From [Clostridium] asparagiforme DSM 15981 (GTDB lineage Bacteria > Bacillota > Clostridia > Lachnospirales > Lachnospiraceae), in assembly GCA_025149125.1 (NCBI GenBank), contig CP102272.1, positions 2,542,001 to 2,606,000 of the forward strand: a stretch of DNA of 64,000 bases, in the 5' to 3' direction. Positions 1-8,386 of the stretch are shown here, one piece after another. The position numbers and the translations under genes are program-made. Positions within the stretch are counted from its first letter, which is position 1; every line of letters begins with the position of its first letter. Under the pieces are notes generated by a model that was not told where the DNA came from, searched no databases, and saw only the letters and a list, made by a program, of their open reading frames with translations.

Positions 1-775
1 TGCTGGCGCTCTTTTCCTGGACGAAGTAGCCGCCGTGGAGCTTGACCAGCTGGAATTCGCTGTTGTTCATGCTCTCCAGGAAGGTGGAAAGCTTGGAGTA
101 GCCGTAGTTTCGGACGTCGAAGTCGGAGAAGCGCTTGGACAGGAAGTTGCCTACCCGGGCCAGGCCGATGGGCTGGTTGACGCCGTTGTTTTCCATCAGC
201 AGCTTGGAGATGGCTCTCTGGATCTCGTCGATGCCGGTGATGGTTTTCTGGATGGCGGCGATGTTGGCCGGGTCTTCCTTGATGGTGACCACGGGGCCGC
301 GGCCCTTGACGTTCTCAACGACCTCGGAGGCATCCTCGGAGGAGATGATCTCTAAGAGCTTGAAGGTGTCGCAGGCGGTGCGGAAGGGCTTGGGGGTCTT
401 CTGCTCTCCGATGCCCATGACGAACATACCCGACTCGCGCAGGCGCTGAGCCAGCTTGGTGAAGTCGGAATCGCTGCTTACCAGGCAGAAGCCGTCTACA
501 TTTCCCGAGTAGAGGATGTCCATGGCGTCGATGATCATGGCGGAATCCGTGGCGTTCTTGCCTGTGGTGTAACTGTACTGCTGGATGGGGTTTACCGACC
601 AGTCCAGGAGGACGTTCTTCCAGCTGCGCTTTTCGTTGTCCGTCCAGTCGCCGTAAATGCGCTTGTAGGTGGCGATGCCCTGGTCGGAGACTTCATCAAG
701 AATGTATTTGATATACTTTGGTGATACGTTGTCAGCGTCGATTAATACTGCAAATCTGCGGTCGTTCTGTTCCAT
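1..775 (-). CDS. NYN-domain/LOTUS (OST-HTH) protein, C-terminus cut by window edge
   Basis: The N-terminal half is a NYN (PIN-like) nuclease fold: an acidic LIDADN strand near residue 11 and the SSDSDF motif near residue 104 supply the aspartates expected at the active site. From about residue 190 an OST-HTH/LOTUS-like RNA-binding segment follows (PIGLARVGNFLSKRF, then KLHGGYFV). Proteins with this layout are thought to process or bind RNA; the substrate here is unknown. The ATG at 775 matches the usual MEQNDRRFAVLIDADN start. The gene is downstream of sigG on the same strand but has its own promoter in the gap. At least 258 residues are present and the end lies outside the window. Confidence 0.85.
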   Translation of the reverse strand, partial: MEQNDRRFAVLIDADNVSPKYIKYILDEVSDQGIATYKRIYGDWTDNEKRSWKNVLLDWSVNPIQQYSYTTGKNATDSAMIIDAMDILYSGNVDGFCLVSSDSDFTKLAQRLRESGMFVMGIGEQKTPKPFRTACDTFKLLEIISSEDASEVVENVKGRGPVVTIKEDPANIAAIQKTITGIDEIQRAISKLLMENNGVNQPIGLARVGNFLSKRFSDFDVRNYGYSKLSTFLESMNNSEFQLVKLHGGYFVQEKSAS

Positions 776-832
776 AATTTGTGTTCTCTCTTCATATAAT
801 TTGAATGATTGGAAAAATTTTCATCCAAAGAC

Positions 833-861
833 AGTTTAACACATCCGGAACCGGCCTTCAA
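833..861 (-). promoter_or_regulatory. Sigma-A-type promoter for the NYN gene
   Basis: On the minus strand TTGAAG and TAAACT are separated by exactly 17 bases, about 60 bases ahead of the NYN start codon. This would let the NYN gene be transcribed independently of sigG. Confidence 0.5.
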
Positions 862-873
862 GGACAAACCGCG

Positions 874-1650
874 TCAGCTCAAATAAGTTTTCATGGTTTT
901 CAGCGCATTTTTCTCCAAACGGCTGACCTGGGCCTGGCTGATGTGGATCTCCTCGGCCACCTCAGTCTGGGTTTTTCCCTCAAAGAAACGCAGGTCGATG
1001 ATGTGCCGCTCCCGCTCGGGCAGCCGCTTCATGGCTTCCCCCAGGGATAAGTCCTCCACCCAGTTTTCTTCCAGGTTCTTTTTGTCGCTGATCTGATCCA
1101 TCACGTAGAGCGGGTCGCCTCCGTCGGTGTAAACCGGCTCGTAGAGACTCACCGGGGTCTGGATGGCGTCCAGAGCGTAGGTGATATCCTCCTTGGAAAC
1201 GCCGATCTCCTGGGCGATTTCCGCCAGAGTGGGCTCCTTGGAGTTGAGGCGGGTGAGCTGCTCTCTGGCGTAAATGGCTTTGTAGGCCGTGTCGCGCAGG
1301 GAACGGCTCACCCGGATGGAATTGTTGTCCCTGAGATACCGCCTGACTTCTCCCAGTATCATGGGAACCGCATAGGTGGAAAATTTCACATTCTGAGTGA
1401 TATCGAAATTGTCAATGGCCTTGATCAGGCCGATGCAGCCGATCTGAAACAGATCGTCGATGTTTTCCTGATTTCCGGAAAAACGCTGGATCACGCTCAA
1501 CACCAGGCGCAGATTCCCTTTGATGTACTGCTCCCTGGCTTCCTTATCGCCGTCCAAAATCCGCTTGAACAGTACCTCTTTCTCTTCATTGCTTAACAAT
1601 GGCAGCTTGGCGGTATTTACGCCGCATATTTCCACTTTGTAACCCGACAT
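874..1650 (-). CDS. sigG: RNA polymerase sporulation sigma factor SigG
   Basis: A 258-residue sigma-70-family protein that directs late forespore transcription. The N-terminus MSGYKVEICGVNTAKLP is the SigG signature. Region 2 is intact (DDLFQIGCIGLIKAIDNFD), followed by RYLRDNNSIRVSRSLRD, and region 4 ends with a helix-turn-helix (TQTEVAEEIHISQAQVSRLE). The reading frame is open upstream to 1794, but the ATG at 1650 is preceded by GGAGGT with good spacing and matches the family start. In many Clostridia sigG sits beside spoIIGA-sigE; here it is between coaX and an NYN gene. No convincing forespore promoter was recognised upstream. Confidence 0.95.
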   Translation of the reverse strand: MSGYKVEICGVNTAKLPLLSNEEKEVLFKRILDGDKEAREQYIKGNLRLVLSVIQRFSGNQENIDDLFQIGCIGLIKAIDNFDITQNVKFSTYAVPMILGEVRRYLRDNNSIRVSRSLRDTAYKAIYAREQLTRLNSKEPTLAEIAQEIGVSKEDITYALDAIQTPVSLYEPVYTDGGDPLYVMDQISDKKNLEENWVEDLSLGEAMKRLPERERHIIDLRFFEGKTQTEVAEEIHISQAQVSRLEKNALKTMKTYLS

Positions 1651-1794
1651 GATCCTTACCTCCGCTGTTGCGATACTGGCCGCGCGGCGAAAAAAATGAC
1701 AGCCGTGCGGGCCGGTTGCTATAACGGAATGATGTACGGATTGAAATGGTTTTATACGACATGGGGGCAGAAAAACTTTTCCAGTATTTTGCAA

Positions 1795-1840
1795 AAATAA
1801 AAAGAACCCGCAATTTTCAAGGCTTGCGGGCTCTTTTGAA
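1795..1840 (-). terminator. Intrinsic terminator after coaX
   Basis: A 13-bp inverted repeat (AAAGAACCCGCAA against TTGCGGGCTCTTT, one G-T pair) with a 10-base loop. On the minus strand it is followed by a T-rich tract, so it ends coaX transcription before sigG. Confidence 0.8.
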
Positions 1841-1908
1841 AAAATTGGAAAATTCTGTAACAGCGCGGCTTGTCAGGAAGATGAGCCGGGCAAACTGCTG
1901 CGAACAGA

Positions 1909-2673
1909 TTATTTGTTTTTCTGATAAAGGATCAGCAATCCCTTCAGCAGCAGGGCGTCGTCGCAGATGATTTTGTGGCGGCACATGGGGGTGATGAAGC
2001 GGGAGAGTCCTCCGGTGGCCACAACGGTGGGCGGCTGACCCAGCTCCTGTTCCATGCGGTCGATGATTCCGTCGATCATGTCCACGTTGCCGAAAATGAT
2101 CCCGGCGCGCATGCAGTCGATGGTATTTTTTCCGATGACACGGTCCGGCACCTCCAGGCTGATGTAGGGCAGCTGGGCGGTTTTGGAACTTAAGGAATCC
2201 AGGGAAACCTTAAGGCCCGGCAGAATGATGCCGCCGATGTAGTTGCCGTGTTTGTCCACCACGCACATAGTGGTGGCGGTGCCCATATCAATGACGATCA
2301 GGGGCAGCGGATGCTCGTGGCTGGCAGCCACCGCGTCCACGATCTGGTCGCTGCCTACGGATTTAGGGTTGTCCATGAGAATATTCATGCCGGTCTTTAT
2401 CCCCGACCCAACCAGCAGCGGGCGCAGGCCTGTGACCTTCTCAACTGCGGTGAGGATCACGGAATTTAAGGGCGGCACCACGGAGGACAAAATGGCGCCC
2501 TCGATGTCCGCCACGTCGATGTCGCACATTTCCAGAATGTTTTTGATGCTGACTGCGTACTCTGTGGCGGTGCGGTTCTGGTCCGTGGTGACGCGCTCGA
2601 TGAAATACGTTTTCTTCTCGTCGATGCCGCCGATGACAGTATTGGTATTGCCCATGTCTATGGCTAAAATCAT
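1909..2673 (-). CDS. coaX: Type III pantothenate kinase
   Basis: Phosphorylates pantothenate, the first step of coenzyme A synthesis, in the cytoplasm. The 254-residue length is normal. It has the ASKHA-fold phosphate motifs of CoaX: IDMGNTNTVIG at the N-terminus, DMGTATTMCVVD near residue 130, and PGLKVSLDSL after it. The ATG at 2673 follows AAAGGAG. The CoA gene coaBC is divergent across a 340-bp gap, so two steps of one pathway share a control region. CoaX enzymes need a monovalent cation and are not feedback-inhibited by CoA. Confidence 0.95.
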   Translation of the reverse strand: MILAIDMGNTNTVIGGIDEKKTYFIERVTTDQNRTATEYAVSIKNILEMCDIDVADIEGAILSSVVPPLNSVILTAVEKVTGLRPLLVGSGIKTGMNILMDNPKSVGSDQIVDAVAASHEHPLPLIVIDMGTATTMCVVDKHGNYIGGIILPGLKVSLDSLSSKTAQLPYISLEVPDRVIGKNTIDCMRAGIIFGNVDMIDGIIDRMEQELGQPPTVVATGGLSRFITPMCRHKIICDDALLLKGLLILYQKNK

Positions 2674-2703
2674 GAGGGAACTCCTTTCAATGTCTGAGAA
2701 ATT

Positions 2704-2856
2704 ATGATATCATGTAACTGTTCGGTAGGTCTGCGCACTTGCTGCGCTGACCGTGCGAAAATCTAAGCAAGCAGGCAAAAATCCCATCGACGAAGTCGAT
2801 TTGAAATGGAATTTTGCCCGTATCTGTGAAGGTACTGAACGGATACGATATCATGA
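2704..2856. repeat. Imperfect inverted-repeat element (GTAAC family, long form)
   Basis: The ends are imperfect inverted repeats. The left end reads ATGATATCATGTAACTGTTC and the complement of the right end reads ATGATATCGTATCCGTTCAG. An inner hairpin (GGCAAAAATCC with GGAATTTTGCC) lies between them. No reading frame is convincing. It lies in the coaX leader, between its promoter and start codon. The core GTAACTGTTC relates it to the shorter GTAAC-TTCAGACGG palindromes elsewhere in the window. Confidence 0.55.
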
Positions 2857-2858
2857 TG

Positions 2859-2887
2859 ATTGTAGCATAGATGGAAATTGGATACAA
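2859..2887 (-). promoter_or_regulatory. Sigma-A-type promoter for coaX
   Basis: On the minus strand TTGTAT and TACAAT are separated by 17 bases. Transcription would read through the 2704-2856 element before reaching coaX at 2673, giving a structured leader of almost 200 bases. Confidence 0.5.
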
Positions 2888-2895
2888 GAAAAATA

Positions 2896-2987
2896 GTAAC
2901 CGTTCAGACGGTCCGTCTTCCTGACCGGAAAAGCCGGCCGGGAAGCAGCGGATGTCCATCCGATTTCCCCGCCGTCTGAGCGGTTAC
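2896..2987. repeat. GTAAC-TTCAGACGG palindromic element
   Basis: The left arm GTAACCGTTCAGACGG at 2896-2911 pairs with CCGTCTGAGCGGTTAC at 2972-2987; 15 of 16 positions match. It ends about 25 bases before the coaBC start codon. The gap 2674-3012 holds only this element, the longer one beside it and the coaX promoter. Confidence 0.7.
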
Positions 2988-3012
2988 GAAAAATGCATGA
3001 GGAGGATTGGAA

Positions 3013-4200
3013 ATGTTGAAGGACAAAACAGTGCTTCTGGGCGTGACCGGAAGCATTGCCGCTTATAAAATCGCTTCCCTGGCCAGCATGCTGGTGAAGC
3101 AGGGGGCAAAGGTACAGGTTTTGATGACGGAAAACGCCACGAATTTTATCAATCCCATTACCTTTGAGACCCTGACCGGGCGCAAATGCCTGGTGGACAC
3201 CTTTGACCGGAACTTCGAGTTCAGCGTGGAGCACGTCTCCATCGCCAAGGCTGCGGACGTGGTGATGATCGCCCCGGCCTCGGCCAACGTGATCGCCAAG
3301 CTGGCCCACGGGCTGGCGGACGACATGCTGACCACCACGGTGCTGGCCTGCCGGTGTAAGAAGATCATCGCCCCGGCCATGAACACCAATATGTATGAGA
3401 ACCCCATCGTCCAGGACAATTTAAAGGTCTGCGAGCGCTACGGTATGGAGGTGATCGCCCCGGCCACGGGATACCTGGCCTGCGGGGACACGGGGGCCGG
3501 GAAAATGCCGGAGCCGGAGGTGCTGTTTGAGTACATTGTGCGGGAAATCGCCTTCGGGAAGGACCTGGCGGGCAAGCGGGTGCTGGTGACCGCGGGGCCG
3601 ACCAGGGAGTCCATTGACCCGGTGCGTTTTATCACCAACCGCTCTACCGGCAAGATGGGCTATGCAGTGGCCAGAGCCGCGGCTTACCGCGGGGCCAGGG
3701 TGACGCTGGTGACCGGCCCAGTGAATCTGAAACCGCCTATGTTTGTGGATGTGGTGCCGGTGGAGAGCGCACGGGAAATGTTTGAGGCGGTGACCTCCAG
3801 AAGCGGGGAGATGGACATGATCGTGAAGTCCGCGGCGGTGGCGGATTACCGGCCGGGCACCGTGGGCGCAGAGAAGATCAAGAAGTCCGACGGGGACATG
3901 TCCATCGCTCTGGAGCGGACGGACGATATTCTGGGCTGGCTGGGAAGCCACCGCAGGGAGGGGCAGATCCTCTGCGGCTTCTCCATGGAAACCCAGAACA
4001 TGCTGGAGAACTCCGCGGCCAAGCTGGAGAAAAAACACGTGGACATGATCGTGGCCAACAATCTGAAGGTTTCCGGCGCCGGGTTCGGCACGGACACCAA
4101 CGTGGTAACGTTTATCACAAAGGATGGGGCGGAGGAGCTGCCGATTCTGACGAAGGATGAGGTGGCCCACAGGCTGCTGGATCGGCTTATGGGCCTGTAG
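3013..4200 (+). CDS. coaBC: Bifunctional phosphopantothenoylcysteine decarboxylase/synthase
   Basis: Joins cysteine to 4'-phosphopantothenate and decarboxylates the product, the middle steps of CoA synthesis. Residues 1 to about 180 are the FMN-dependent CoaC domain, with IAPASANVIAKLAHG and the substrate clamp motif APAMNTNMY. The CoaB part from about 185 has GPTRESIDPVRFITNRSTGK and the later VANNL. The 395-residue length is normal. A TTG at 3007 is also in frame, but the ATG at 3013 has GGAGG seven bases upstream. It is divergent from coaX. Confidence 0.95.
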   Translation: MLKDKTVLLGVTGSIAAYKIASLASMLVKQGAKVQVLMTENATNFINPITFETLTGRKCLVDTFDRNFEFSVEHVSIAKAADVVMIAPASANVIAKLAHGLADDMLTTTVLACRCKKIIAPAMNTNMYENPIVQDNLKVCERYGMEVIAPATGYLACGDTGAGKMPEPEVLFEYIVREIAFGKDLAGKRVLVTAGPTRESIDPVRFITNRSTGKMGYAVARAAAYRGARVTLVTGPVNLKPPMFVDVVPVESAREMFEAVTSRSGEMDMIVKSAAVADYRPGTVGAEKIKKSDGDMSIALERTDDILGWLGSHRREGQILCGFSMETQNMLENSAAKLEKKHVDMIVANNLKVSGAGFGTDTNVVTFITKDGAEELPILTKDEVAHRLLDRLMGL

Positions 4201-4235
4201 CGCTCTGCGGCGGCCGGCTGCATGTCGCGGAGCCG

Positions 4236-4307
4236 CCGGGCCCCGAGCCGTTGCCGGGCCCCGAGCCGTTGCCGGGCCCCGAGCCGTTGCCGCGCCTTGT
4301 GCCGTGG
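4236..4307. repeat. Four 18-bp GC-rich tandem repeats
   Basis: Three identical copies of CCGGGCCCCGAGCCGTTG run in tandem from 4236 to 4289, and a diverged fourth copy reaches 4307. The array is in the 3' region of coaBC, in a stretch that is almost pure G+C, and codes for nothing convincing. Copy number is likely to vary between strains. Confidence 0.8.
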
Positions 4308-4374
4308 CCGCTCCCCGGGCCGGCCGCGCCCACCCATTTCACCGCGCCACACCGCGCCGCGCCCAGGAAATACC

Positions 4375-4403
4375 TTGACTTTGGCAAATAATCATACTAG
4401 AAT
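4375..4403 (+). promoter_or_regulatory. Sigma-A-type promoter for prfC
   Basis: TTGACT and TAGAAT with a 17-base spacer, about 70 bases ahead of prfC. It marks the change from GC-rich repeat sequence to a normal leader. Confidence 0.65.
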
Positions 4404-4474
4404 AGAATGGATATGGACGGACCAAGGCAGGACGTCCATCTTTTGAGCGAAAAACAGTATGGAGGACGAACGAT

Positions 4475-6079
4475 TTGTCACAGACCTTAGATCAGATGAA
4501 AGAGGAAATCAACAAGCGAAGAACCTTTGCCATCATTTCCCACCCCGATGCGGGTAAAACCACGTTGACGGAGAAATTTCTGCTGTACGGCGGAGCCATC
4601 AACCTGGCGGGAACGGTAAAGGGCAGAAAGGCCGCCAAGCACGCGGTGTCCGACTGGATGGATATTGAGAAGGAGAGGGGGATTTCCGTCACCTCCTCCG
4701 CCATGCAGTTCAACTACGAGGGGTATTGCATCAATATTCTGGACACGCCCGGACACCAGGACTTCTCCGAGGACACTTACCGCACCCTGATGGCCGCGGA
4801 CTCCGCGGTCATGGTGATCGACGGTTCCAAGGGCGTGGAGGCCCAGACCATCAAGCTGTTTAAGGTCTGCGTCATGCGCCACATCCCCATTTTTACCTTC
4901 ATCAACAAGTTTGACCGCGAGGCCAGAGATCCCTACGAGCTGCTGGACGAGATCGAGGACGTGTTAGGCATCCGCACCTGTCCCGTGAACTGGCCCATCG
5001 GTTGTGGGAAGAATTTCAAGGGCGTGTACGACCGCTTTGAGCGGAAAATCACCACCTTTACCGCCGCAATGGGCGGAGCCAGGGAGGTGGAGAGCCAGGA
5101 GTACGATGTGGATTCCACGGATTTGGATGCGTTGGTGGGGCCGGTTTACTATCAGCAGCTTCAGGATGATATCGAACTGCTGGACGGGGCCAGCGACGAG
5201 TTGGACATGGAGCGGGTGCAGCGGGGCAATCTGTCCCCGGTGTTCTTCGGCTCCGCGCTGACCAACTTCGGTGTGGAGACCTTCCTGGAGCATTTCCTGA
5301 AAATGACCACGGCGCCCCTTTCCAGAAGGACCCTGGACGGGGAGATCGACCCCTTCCGCCCGGATTTCTCCGCCTTTGTGTTTAAGATCCAGGCCAACAT
5401 GAACAAAGCGCACCGGGACCGTATCGCGTTCATGCGCATCTGTTCCGGCAAGTTTGAGGCGGGCATGGAGGTGAACCACGTCCAGGGCGGCCGCAAGATC
5501 CGCCTGACCCAGCCCCAGCAGCTGATGGCCCAGGACCGCAAAATCGTGGAGGAGGCCTACGCCGGGGATATTATCGGCGTGTTCGATCCGGGTATCTTCG
5601 CCATCGGCGACACCCTGTGCACGTCCAATGAAAAATTTCAGTTCGAGGGAATTCCCACCTTTGCGCCCGAGCATTTCGCCAGGGTCCGCCAGGTGGACAC
5701 CATGAAGCGCAAACAGTTCATTAAGGGCGTGAATCAGATCGCCCAGGAGGGCGCCATCCAGATTTTCCAGGAGTTTAACTCCGGCATGGAGGAGATCATT
5801 GTGGGCGTGGTGGGCGTGCTGCAGTTCGAGGTGTTGACCTACCGTCTGAAAAATGAGTACAACGTGGAGGTGGCCCTGGAAAAGCTGCCCTTCGAGCACA
5901 TCCGCTGGGTGGAAAATCCCCAGGAGATCGACGTCGCCCGCATCCAGGGAACTTCCGATATGAAGCGGATCAAGGATCTGAGAGACAACCCGCTGCTGCT
6001 GTTCATCAACAGCTGGAGCGTTGGGATGGTACTGGAGCGAAATCCGGGGTTAAAGCTGTCGGAATTCGGCAGAGCCTAA
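4475..6079 (+). CDS. prfC: Peptide chain release factor 3
   Basis: A translational GTPase that removes RF1/RF2 from the ribosome after peptide release. The 534-residue protein has the G-domain motifs in order: SHPDAGKTTLTE (G1), DTPGHQDFSED (G3) and NKFDRE (G4). An EF-Tu-like domain 2 and the RF3 C-terminal domain follow. A GGAGG nine bases upstream supports the TTG codon at 4475 as the start; the next possible ATG at 4496 would remove part of the N-terminus and lacks a ribosome-binding site. The gene is monocistronic or leads yqeY. Confidence 0.95.
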   Translation: MSQTLDQMKEEINKRRTFAIISHPDAGKTTLTEKFLLYGGAINLAGTVKGRKAAKHAVSDWMDIEKERGISVTSSAMQFNYEGYCINILDTPGHQDFSEDTYRTLMAADSAVMVIDGSKGVEAQTIKLFKVCVMRHIPIFTFINKFDREARDPYELLDEIEDVLGIRTCPVNWPIGCGKNFKGVYDRFERKITTFTAAMGGAREVESQEYDVDSTDLDALVGPVYYQQLQDDIELLDGASDELDMERVQRGNLSPVFFGSALTNFGVETFLEHFLKMTTAPLSRRTLDGEIDPFRPDFSAFVFKIQANMNKAHRDRIAFMRICSGKFEAGMEVNHVQGGRKIRLTQPQQLMAQDRKIVEEAYAGDIIGVFDPGIFAIGDTLCTSNEKFQFEGIPTFAPEHFARVRQVDTMKRKQFIKGVNQIAQEGAIQIFQEFNSGMEEIIVGVVGVLQFEVLTYRLKNEYNVEVALEKLPFEHIRWVENPQEIDVARIQGTSDMKRIKDLRDNPLLLFINSWSVGMVLERNPGLKLSEFGRA

Positions 6080-6112
6080 ACCGCGCCCCGAGGATATTTT
6101 AAAGCTTACAAT

Positions 6113-6134
6113 GGCCCGGCGGACCTGCCGGGCC
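6113..6134. other. GC hairpin between prfC and yqeY
   Basis: A perfect 8-bp stem (GGCCCGGC with GCCGGGCC) around a 6-base loop. There is no T-tract, so it is more likely an RNA-processing or stability hairpin than a terminator. Confidence 0.45.
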
Positions 6135-6172
6135 GTTGCGAAATCTCTTAAAAAGGAGGAACTATATCTGTC

Positions 6173-6619
6173 ATGACTAAAATCGAAACCGTAAGGGCCG
6201 CCATGGTGGCTGCCATGAAGGCCCAGGACAAACCGCGCAAGAACGCCCTTTCCATGCTTCTTTCCGCGCTGAAAAACGCTGAGATCGACAAGCGCGAGCC
6301 TCTGACCGAGGACGAGGCAAACGTGGTGGTGAAAAAAGAGATCAAGCAGACTCAGGAGACTTATGACACCGCGCCTGCGGACCGTCAGGACATCCGCGAT
6401 GAGGCCGCCGTGCGCCTGGCGGTATATAAGGAGTTCGCTCCGGCCGACATGACCGCGGATCAGATCCGGGAAGTGATTGCCCAGGTTCTGGCGGAGCTGA
6501 ACATCGAAGCGCCCGCGGCCAAGGACAAGGGCGCCATTATGAAGGTTCTGATGCCACGCGTAAAGGGCAAGGCCGACGGCAAGGTGGTCAACGAGACCCT
6601 GGCCTCCATGATGAAATAA
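6173..6619 (+). CDS. yqeY: GatB/YqeY domain protein
   Basis: A 148-residue helical protein spanning a whole YqeY domain. The family resembles the tail domain of GatB, the tRNA-dependent amidotransferase subunit, and may bind tRNA, but its task as a stand-alone protein is not settled. The start follows AAAAAGGAGGAACTATATCT. The alternating basic and acidic helices and the C-terminal GRxxG-type segment (MPRVKGKADGKVVNETL) are typical. It is followed 45 bases later by a dipeptidase gene and may be co-transcribed with prfC. Confidence 0.85.
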   Translation: MTKIETVRAAMVAAMKAQDKPRKNALSMLLSALKNAEIDKREPLTEDEANVVVKKEIKQTQETYDTAPADRQDIRDEAAVRLAVYKEFAPADMTADQIREVIAQVLAELNIEAPAAKDKGAIMKVLMPRVKGKADGKVVNETLASMMK

Positions 6620-6664
6620 TTTTCTGTCCCAGACCCATAAACCCATTTCAAAAAGGAGAACGTC

Positions 6665-8068
6665 ATGTATAAAAAAGAGATTGAACAATATATCGACAGC
6701 CACCGCCAGGAGATGCTGGACGATATCTGCACTCTGTGCCGGATCAACAGTGAGAAGATGCCCTATGTGGAGGGCAAGCCTTACGGCGAAGGCCCCTTTG
6801 CGGCCTTAAACGCAGCGCTGGAGATGGCCGAGGGTTATGGTTTTTCCATCACGAACTACGACAACTACGTGGGCACGGCCGACTTAAACGACAAGGAAGC
6901 CCAGCTGGACATTCTGGCCCACCTGGACGTGGTTCCGGCGGGAGAGGGCTGGACTGTGACCGAACCCTTTGAGCCGGTGGAGAAGGACGGAAAGCTCTAC
7001 GGCCGCGGAACTGCCGACGATAAGGGACCGGCGGTAGCCGCAATGTACGCGATGCGCGCGGTTAAGGAGTTAGGCATCCCCCTGTCCAAGAACGTGCGCC
7101 TGATTATGGGAACGGACGAGGAGTGCGGCAGCTCCGACATTGAGCACTACTACAGCGTGGAGAAGGAAGCGCCCATGACCTTCTCACCCGACGGAGAATT
7201 CCCGGTGGTTAATATTGAGAAGGGCCGCCTGCCCGGACATTTCACCGCCGGTTGGGAGAAATCCGAACAGCTGCCGCGCCTGGTGAGCTTTAAGGCCGGC
7301 GTGAAAACCAATGTGGTGCCCGGTAAGGCTCACGCTGTGGTGGAGGGCGTGGAGCTGGAGGTTCTCACCGCGACGGCGGCTCAGATGGAACAGGAGACGG
7401 GGATTCACTTTGAGTTCGGGGAGGAGTCCGGCAAAATGCACATCACCGCGGTGGGAGAGGGCGCACACGCTTCCCTGCCCTACGACGGCAAAAATGCTCT
7501 GACCGGCCTGCTTTCCTACCTGACCCGGCTGCCCCTGGCGGAGTGCGGACAGACCAAAACCTTAAAAAAGCTGCTGGGCCTTATGCCTCACGGCGAGACC
7601 GACGGCAAGTCCCTGGGCGTCAAGATGGGGGATGAATTGTCCGGAGACCTGACGCTGGCGTTCAGCATGCTCACGGTAAACGGGGAGGGCCTGGACGGAG
7701 AGTTCGACAGCCGCTGCCCCATCTGCGCAAACGAGGACAACGTGCTGAAGGTGATCCGGGAAAATATGGCAAATATTGGCGTTACCCTGCACAATGAGAC
7801 CATGACCGCTCCCCACCATGTGGACGGGGATTCCCACTTTGTGCGCACCCTGAACGCGGCCTATGAGCTGTACACCGGCCTTAAGGGCGGCTGCGAGTCC
7901 ATGGGCGGCGGCACCTATGTACACGACCTGAAGAACGGCGTGGCCTTCGGCGCGGCGCTTCCCGGCACGGACAACCGGATGCACGGCGCGGATGAGTTCG
8001 CTGTGATCGACGAGCTGATGGTCAGCGCGAAGATTTTCGCCCAGGTAATTGTGGATCTGTGCAGCTAA
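6665..8068 (+). CDS. pepV: PepV-type dipeptidase (M20 metallopeptidase)
   Basis: A cytoplasmic di-zinc peptidase that cleaves dipeptides with a free N-terminus. The 467 residues match PepV/Sapep. Metal and catalytic motifs are visible: ILAHLDVVPAGEGW (His and Asp), GRGTADDKGP (bridging Asp), and GTDEECGSSD (general-base Glu followed by a metal-binding Glu). A lid domain lies between. The ATG at 6665 follows AAAGGAG. Its position just before a methionine importer fits peptide-derived amino-acid supply, but the next gene has its own promoter. Confidence 0.9.
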   Translation: MYKKEIEQYIDSHRQEMLDDICTLCRINSEKMPYVEGKPYGEGPFAALNAALEMAEGYGFSITNYDNYVGTADLNDKEAQLDILAHLDVVPAGEGWTVTEPFEPVEKDGKLYGRGTADDKGPAVAAMYAMRAVKELGIPLSKNVRLIMGTDEECGSSDIEHYYSVEKEAPMTFSPDGEFPVVNIEKGRLPGHFTAGWEKSEQLPRLVSFKAGVKTNVVPGKAHAVVEGVELEVLTATAAQMEQETGIHFEFGEESGKMHITAVGEGAHASLPYDGKNALTGLLSYLTRLPLAECGQTKTLKKLLGLMPHGETDGKSLGVKMGDELSGDLTLAFSMLTVNGEGLDGEFDSRCPICANEDNVLKVIRENMANIGVTLHNETMTAPHHVDGDSHFVRTLNAAYELYTGLKGGCESMGGGTYVHDLKNGVAFGAALPGTDNRMHGADEFAVIDELMVSAKIFAQVIVDLCS

Positions 8069-8102
8069 AAAGAGCCGGAGAGGGCCATTTTTGAAAAAAA
8101 GC

Positions 8103-8131
8103 TTGACAAAAGGCGTCAGGCGTTGTATCTT
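8103..8131 (+). promoter_or_regulatory. Strong sigma-A promoter of the metNIQ leader
   Basis: TTGACA and TATCTT with a 17-base spacer. It starts a leader of roughly 300 bases ahead of metN that includes a leader peptide and alternative hairpins. Confidence 0.8.
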
Positions 8132-8189
8132 CTTAACTAAGATAAATCCTAGTCAAACGCTATGATATCAATTCGGATCGGAGGAGACC

Positions 8190-8276
8190 ATGAGACAGTT
8201 CAAAGCCATGCAGATGAATATGGATATGATGAACAGCATGTACATGTGCTGTGTATCCGCATGCGCCGAAAACTGA
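8190..8276 (+). CDS. Methionine/cysteine-rich leader peptide (28 aa) of metNIQ
   Basis: A short frame with a strong ribosome-binding site (CGGAGGAG, then GACC and ATG) codes for 28 residues. Eight are methionine (positions 1, 7, 9, 11, 13, 14, 17, 19) and three are cysteine (20, 21, 25), a composition far from chance. It lies between a good promoter and the methionine importer genes. I infer a translated leader whose ribosome progress reports charged tRNA-Met, and perhaps tRNA-Cys. Its last codons and stop form one strand of a predicted antiterminator. No S-box or T-box motif is visible. No protein family is recognised. Confidence 0.8.
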   Translation: MRQFKAMQMNMDMMNSMYMCCVSACAEN

Positions 8277-8353
8277 ATCCGGGTTTCATCTGTATGGATT
8301 GTGAGAATTGATCAATGTCGCTTTGAACAGAATCGTGTAGATTCAGGGCCGCA
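8262..8353 (+). promoter_or_regulatory. Predicted antiterminator of the metNIQ leader
   Basis: TGCGCC (8262-8267) and CTGAATC (8273-8279) at the end of the leader peptide can pair with GGCCGCA (8347-8353) and GATTCAG (8340-8346). The second partner overlaps the 5' arm of the terminator that follows, so the two structures exclude each other. A ribosome at the stop codon would cover the first strand; one held on Met codons 7-19 would leave it free. Confidence 0.6.
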
Positions 8354-8386
8354 AGTCTAACAAGACATGCGGCCCTTATTGAGTTT
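8345..8386 (+). terminator. Attenuator terminator ahead of metN
   Basis: A 14-bp stem with one mismatch (AGGGCCGCAAGTCT with AGACATGCGGCCCT) and an AACA loop, followed by an interrupted T tract (TTATTGAGTTT). It lies after the leader peptide and before metN, the place expected for an attenuator. Confidence 0.7.

Noticed and set aside
1651..1794. Longer sigG start at 1794
   Set aside because: The extra 48 residues are unlike any sigma factor, whereas the ATG at 1650 has a ribosome-binding site and the SigG N-terminal signature.
4964..5899. Long minus-strand open frame inside prfC
   Set aside because: A shadow of the GC-rich coding strand; similar long antisense frames occur within coaBC, argS, the SNF2 gene and others, none with a ribosome-binding site or fold.
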